In this document: positions 14,192 through 15,480 of the stretch, one piece after another
How positions within the stretch are numbered: the stretch's first letter is position 1
Layout of the letters: the number at the start of each line of letters is the position of its first letter
Source of the DNA: CAZDUS01 sp964609375
GTDB lineage: Bacteria > Verrucomicrobiota > Kiritimatiellia > CAIKKV01 > CAITUY01
DNA: 15,480 nucleotides
Reading direction: 5' to 3'
NCBI GenBank assembly: GCA_964609375.1
Contig: CAZSSA010000059.1
Span: 1 to 15,480, forward strand
The notes under the pieces: generated by a model
Database searches by the model: none
Told to the model about the DNA's origin: nothing
What the model saw: only the letters and a program-made list of their open reading frames with translations
Translations under genes and position numbers: made by a program

Positions 14192-15043
14192 ATGCAAATT
14201 CACGAGTCGTTTGGGGCCTGGTTCGAGAAGCACCGGGGCGGGCTTGATGCATTGATGTTTGATATTGACGGGGTGATGGTGGCGGGGGGCGAGCTGGTGC
14301 CGGGGAGTCTGGAGTTGATCAGGGGATTGCGTGGCACGGGATTTCCGTTCCGGTTACTGACGAATGATGGCAATCACTCGGTGGAAGAGAAGGCGCGCTT
14401 CCTGAACCGGTACGGCTTTGATTTTCATGCGGATGAAATCACGTCCTGTGCGGACGGGTTGACCGAGGTTGTGGCGGCACAGGGGCTGGCGGGGCGTCTG
14501 TTCTTTGTTGTCGGGGACACGGGGGAGCCTTGCAGTGTCGAGAAGGCGGGATTACGAGTGACCCGGGACATGGCGCGATTACCCGAGTGCGAGGGGGTTG
14601 TGGTCGGGGAGGATCAGTATGACTGGGAGCCTGTGATCAATGCCGTGCTCAATCATCTTCTGATGCATCCGGGGCAACCGGTTCTGGTGCCGAATCCGGA
14701 TGAGTATTTTCCGGCGAAGAACGGGACGATCCATATTGCGGCAGGCGGGGTTGTGCGTTTCATTCAGAGGGTTGCCGAGGTGTATGGGGTCAAGGTGAGT
14801 CCGACGTACCTGGGGAAGCCGTATCAACCGATTTTTGAACACAGCCATCACGCGATGGAGGGTCGCTTGGGACACAAGGTGAAGCGGGAACGGGTTCTGA
14901 TGGTGGGTGATTCGCTGGCCTCGGATATTCGCGGGGCCAATGAGTATGGATACCGGTCGGGATTGTTGCTGACGGGGATTACGAGGGAGTCGCATTTTTC
15001 GACGGCGACGGTACACCCGACGCATGTATTCCGTGGATTCTAG
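14192..15043 (+). CDS. HAD-superfamily phosphatase, NagD-like (subfamily IIA)
   Basis: 283 residues, 6 bases after hisB, with AAGG at 14184-14187 near its ATG. HAD motifs are in order: motif I FDIDGVM (Asp24 nucleophile, Asp26 acid/base), motif II LLTNDG (Thr57), motif III Lys209 (LGKPYQPIFE), motif IV MVGDSLASDI (Asp240, Asp245). The middle part (about 75-200), with VPNPDEYFP (166-174), is the C2-type cap of the NagD/4-nitrophenylphosphatase group. The closing stretch GANEYGYRSGLLLTGIT also matches that group. Substrates are usually small phosphorylated metabolites in the cytosol. Its tight link to hisB suggests it may dephosphorylate histidinol phosphate; this is inference, because known HAD histidinol phosphatases belong mostly to a different HAD subfamily. 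The family call is firm, the substrate open. Confidence 0.88.
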   Translation: MQIHESFGAWFEKHRGGLDALMFDIDGVMVAGGELVPGSLELIRGLRGTGFPFRLLTNDGNHSVEEKARFLNRYGFDFHADEITSCADGLTEVVAAQGLAGRLFFVVGDTGEPCSVEKAGLRVTRDMARLPECEGVVVGEDQYDWEPVINAVLNHLLMHPGQPVLVPNPDEYFPAKNGTIHIAAGGVVRFIQRVAEVYGVKVSPTYLGKPYQPIFEHSHHAMEGRLGHKVKRERVLMVGDSLASDIRGANEYGYRSGLLLTGITRESHFSTATVHPTHVFRGF

Positions 15044-15074
15044 CGTGACGTCAATGGTAATGCGATGGAGTTGA

Positions 15075-15320
15075 TCGCTGTATCTGCCTGATTATCTGAG
15101 GTTTGCGTTCGCGGGTTTTGTTATTCATTACAGGAACGCATACATTCCGATTGATATTGAAAATAGCCTGTGGTAGCTTCCCCATCTTGCGAAAAGCTTT
15201 ATTGTCACGCAAAAAGTCAAAATCAGGGATAACTATGCATAAACACCCGACGCCAAAAGACTTACGGAAGAATGTGCACCTGAGTTCAACATTATTTTGG
15301 ATCAGTTTATGAGTCGTTGA
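15075..15320 (+). pseudogene. possible gene remnant with in-frame stops
   Basis: One + strand frame reads protein-like (LYLPDYLRFAFAGFVIHYR, then IPIDIENSLW) but is cut by TAG at 15174 and TAA at 15240 before ending at TGA 15318. The codon-aligned - strand frame is open for 90 codons (15323 down to 15054, stop at 15051) but has no convincing start or ribosome-binding site, and uses codons such as ATA, AGG and CGA that look poor for this genome. The stretch is visibly more AT-rich than the genes to its left. I do not recognise a family on either strand. It is either a decayed gene or non-coding DNA left of an insertion. Confidence 0.25.
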
Positions 15321-15380
15321 TTTTCAAGGGGGCATTTGACGGTTCTTGCTGATTAGGGTGTCCCGTGCCTAAAGCACCCC

Positions 15381-15434
15381 ATGTTCACTCGCAAGAAGCG
15401 CAATCAATCTGGCTCTATTAGCGTAATGCTTTGA
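15381..15434 (+). pseudogene. N-terminal stub of a probable IS1634-type transposase
   Basis: ATG at 15381 opens a 17-residue peptide, MFTRKKRNQSGSISVML, then TGA at 15432. The pattern M-F-x-R-K-K-x-N-x-S-G-S-I-S-V is what I recall for the start of IS1634-family (DDE) transposases. The rest of the transposase is not present here on any frame, so this would be a 5' relic of an insertion sequence. A short inverted repeat, GTGC-ctaaa-GCAC at 15365-15377, lies just upstream and might be part of the IS end. The family call rests on a short match from memory. Confidence 0.42.
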
Positions 15435-15435
15435 A

Positions 15436-15480
15436 CTAGAACTGCACCTTGACGGCTTTGCGCTCTTCGGCTGAGTCCAC
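15436..15480 (-). CDS. C-terminal end of an unidentified protein, partial
   Basis: Read on the - strand from the window edge, 14 codons VDSAEERKAVKVQF are followed by TAG (15438-15436). The alternating pattern ending in Phe resembles the last strand of outer-membrane beta-barrels, but 14 residues are too few to be sure even that it is a gene. It is convergent with the transposase stub, whose stop lies one base away. Confidence 0.25.
   Translation of the reverse strand: MDSAEERKAVKVQF

Noticed and set aside
15103..15312. 69-codon + strand frame starting MRSRVLLFITG
   Set aside because: No ribosome-binding site, no family resemblance and a low-confidence composition; a different frame in the same stretch looks more protein-like.
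15356..15380. Terminator formed by GGGTGT / GCACCC
   Set aside because: The stem is short with a wobble pair and there is no T-tract after it; it may instead be part of an IS end.

Overview
The window reads like a scaffold from a metagenome-assembled genome of a GC-rich, Gram-negative bacterium. Every long gene lies on the + strand, which is visibly richer in G than C. A signal-peptide TPR protein next to TolQ/ExbB-, ExbD- and TonB-like proteins implies two membranes. Gene content and the style of the proteins suggest a member of the PVC group (Kiritimatiellota/Verrucomicrobiota-like). That placement is an inference, since the window holds no phylogenetic marker that I could align.

Layout. 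Positions 1-107 (- strand) hold the start of a small zinc-ribbon protein, divergent from the next block. Positions 260-2020 encode ribosomal protein S1 (rpsA, six S1 domains). They are followed by two adjacent stem-loops, the second a strong intrinsic terminator that ends just before tyrS (2099-3370). The tyrS-uvrA spacer is an array of a 49-bp hairpin-forming tandem repeat interrupted by a 100-N gap. From uvrA (3687-6530) onward the genes are closely spaced and look co-transcribed: a large periplasmic TPR protein, a TolQ/ExbB-type channel protein, a divergent ExbD/TolR-type protein, a TonB-like protein, then hisD, hisC, hisB and a NagD-like HAD phosphatase (ends 15043). The last ~440 bases are more AT-rich and hold gene debris: a reading frame broken by stops, the N-terminal stub of a probable IS1634-type transposase, and the last 14 codons of a - strand gene that continues off the window.

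Function. The TPR/TolQ/ExbD/TonB block should form an inner-membrane energised complex with a periplasmic scaffold. However, the ExbD-like subunit has Asn where the family has its essential transmembrane Asp, and the TonB-like anchor lacks the usual transmembrane His. This is the most interesting biology in the window. The his genes cover late steps of histidine synthesis (HisB dehydratase, HisC aminotransferase, HisD dehydrogenase). The adjacent HAD phosphatase is a candidate for the histidinol-phosphatase step, which has no other candidate here.

Assembly. Both N gaps are exactly 100 bases and both are flanked by an identical 55-base sequence on each side. This looks like unmerged de Bruijn contig ends. 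Removing the duplicate restores an intact 343-residue hisC; the repeat array keeps at least three copies and its true copy number is unknown.
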